A DNA stretch of 8,037 nt from Planctomycetota bacterium. Lineage in GTDB: Bacteria; Planctomycetota; Phycisphaerae; WQYP01. The stretch lies in the NCBI GenBank assembly GCA_021818565.1, contig JAKATV010000036.1, positions 1 through 8,037 on the forward strand. The letters run 5' to 3'. Below the pieces are notes generated by a model. That model saw only the letters and a program-made list of their open reading frames with translations, did no database searches and was not told the DNA's origin. Every line of letters starts with the position of its first letter. Position 1 is the first letter of the stretch. This document shows, in pieces, positions 7,701 to 8,037 of this stretch. The translations under genes were made by a program, and so were the position numbers.

Positions 7701-8037
7701 GTGCCAAATTGCCGGTAAAAGGGGTTTTAGATCGTAGCCTTTGCGCAAAAGAAATTCCGTAAGAAGCCTATCTGACCATAAGGGCATCTTTGCGCCAAAG
7801 TCCAGCTCATCTTGAAAGAACAGCGGAATCGTTTTGCCCAGTTCTTCAGGAAACCTCTGTTCGAATGGCGCATATAAGCGGTCAATGAGTCGTGCTCCAG
7901 CCGCAGGGTGCATGGGGTCAAACGCTCGAGGCTCTAGCATGACCAGTGTGACCAACCAATCGCCCTCCGGCGGATTCCACTCCAACGTCCCGCCGTGCGT
8001 GAAATCCGCCAGATCCAGTATATTTCCATCAGGAATG
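4740..8037 (-). CDS. GH106-like (alpha-L-rhamnosidase superfamily) large glycoside hydrolase, N-terminus missing
   Basis: The frame is open at the right edge; 1,098 codons are visible (residues counted from the first full codon at 8036) and it stops at TGA 4742-4740. A TTG at 7985 is internal. Order: 'NILDLADFTHGGTLEW...EGDW' (about 5-26), the 'v.G.l.W..P.GdW' element before the barrel in GH106 proteins; a catalytic (beta/alpha)8 region with LFFQDELDFG (72-81), RKGYDLKPLLPA (98-109), RWHESHG (143-149), RVWNECFHSSGW (212-223) and GATVINLHGLYY (241-252); a Rossmann-like segment with RYRVLILPMMSS near 385-395, as in beta-galactosidase trimerisation-type domains; then beta-sandwich modules to the end. 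The last one (about 978-1080, with PPWRIDIS and SGLLGPVRL) resembles GH2-type sugar-binding domains. Glu215 of WNEC is a likely catalytic acid/base or nucleophile by position. Characterised GH106 enzymes remove alpha-L-rhamnose from complex glycans. Superfamily is well supported; exact family and substrate are inferred. First visible gene of the operon. Confidence 0.82.
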   Translation of the reverse strand, partial: IPDGNILDLADFTHGGTLEWNPPEGDWLVTLVMLEPRAFDPMHPAAGARLIDRLYAPFEQRFPEELGKTIPLFFQDELDFGAKMPLWSDRLLTEFLLRKGYDLKPLLPAIWHDIGPITPKVRIDYSDVVTTLMEENYFIPIFRWHESHGTMLANDNIGRGSMEQGRLHYGDYFRAMRWYSAPGTDDPNVNGPRAFAGLKVNSSIAHLYGRDRVWNECFHSSGWGATPAQIVAAINQNFLYGATVINLHGLYYSTHGSWWEWAPPDFHFRQPYWEHSERLNLYISRLCWLLSQGNHICDVAIVYPITAIEGGLNAYIKPSEAYNTDSISEQQRGVFTHAVDAAEAHAFGAGKHLFDQGIDFDFVDFQSIERAVVEGDNLCMAGERYRVLILPMMSSVRFSTLLKAHEFFRAGGQVIATGCLPLASDHAGMNDPELTKLVREIFGNSGSDGTATCNVGDSGGRGIFIPGDYARIKGIIDQNIVRDFVPHDAPLQTLHRRIGQQDVYMVFNPQDQPVESEASFRCLGRVQRWDAMNGEALDVAPRAITDDSTRVPLNIGAHEAQLIVFSPPSDTGTGDCVAANTNTEVKEIVDMAGLWDFSLVPTMDNRFGDFRLPIDSPSGDHFIGAEARRFRYSEETSPNPPWQNPDFDDSSWPLTTFSFGPRFWKLGPIPHGADLEGIETQLSELHAVSPDTPVMASGRAYFWAPYSFSLRWGIEDDPFLKNWASGPHGLKMEVPDDFIDLYCDDPGATWYLFSSVLSSQERQCMFQMGSRSPYLAWINGRRVLEQTTALPPGYHPPWHIPHYQSDPRQSPAVLTKGDNALLLRLTQSPGQRVRAYAVFDPQPRTNQLAMRWFTSASVPHFNYRPGDRFHVGWYRFWSPPGLAALTAVVKGIAEIWVNGVKCSLVSLEKGDQACASIHVYRADIAKPSPHPVVVAIRVQQALGSYAGDALPEPVMMRCVSGELPLGDWSQFGLATYSGIVKYRRIIRLMDQQASKRIILDMGELSASATVCVNGVKAGTLICPPWRIDISRLVRTGDNMVEISVANTLANHYSVGIPTPYVLPGQTVSGLLGPVRLIIYDGPSRHTMKTAESSVQGAS

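Noticed and set aside
7985..8037. TTG at 7985 as the real start of the GH106-like gene
   Set aside because: The frame stays open to the window edge and the codons before the TTG encode typical GH106 sequence (NILDLADFTHGGT), so the true start lies outside.
1..8037. CRISPR arrays, insertion sequences, integrases, tRNA genes or phage genes
   Set aside because: No regularly spaced repeats, transposase motifs, cloverleaf patterns or phage-type proteins were seen on either strand.

Overview
This 8-kb window reads as a bacterial chromosomal segment with one partial gene on the + strand at the left edge and four genes on the - strand filling the rest. The combination of a large GH106-type glycosidase, a GPH-family sugar symporter and a secreted GH29-like enzyme, without SusC/SusD or ABC components, suits a glycan-degrading bacterium. 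My best guess is the PVC group (Planctomycetota, Verrucomicrobiota or Lentisphaerota); this is an inference from gene style, not from a marker gene. Gene starts use recognisable Shine-Dalgarno sequences (AAGGAG, AGGAG, AGGG).

Layout, left to right. (1) Bases 1-389, + strand: the 3' end of a SAM-dependent methyltransferase resembling bacterial phospholipid N-methyltransferases. (2) Bases 451-1588, - strand, convergent with the first gene: prfB, peptide chain release factor 2, encoded in two frames and joined by the conserved autoregulatory +1 frameshift at CTT TGA C (codons 24-25). Its stop-codon-recognition tripeptide is SPY instead of the usual SPF. (3) Bases 1589-1876: a non-coding spacer with several good potential RNA hairpins, one starting at the base after the upstream gene's stop codon and two mutually exclusive ones in the prfB leader. 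(4) Bases 1877-8037, - strand: a tightly packed operon read from the right edge. It encodes a GH106-like (alpha-L-rhamnosidase superfamily) protein missing its N-terminus, a GPH/MelB-type sugar:cation symporter joined to it by an ATGA overlap, and, 20 bases further on, an exported GH29 (alpha-L-fucosidase)-like protein.

How the parts work together: the large glycosidase and the exported GH29-like protein would release deoxy-sugars (rhamnose- or fucose-like) or short oligosaccharides from a glycan, and the symporter would import the product using a cation gradient. Neither substrate nor enzyme activity can be read from the sequence. The symporter has Glu at both positions of the MelB Na+-site aspartates, and the GH29-like protein has diverged from the standard active-site signatures, so both may differ functionally from characterised relatives. 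The prfB and methyltransferase genes are housekeeping neighbours with no evident link to the glycan operon.
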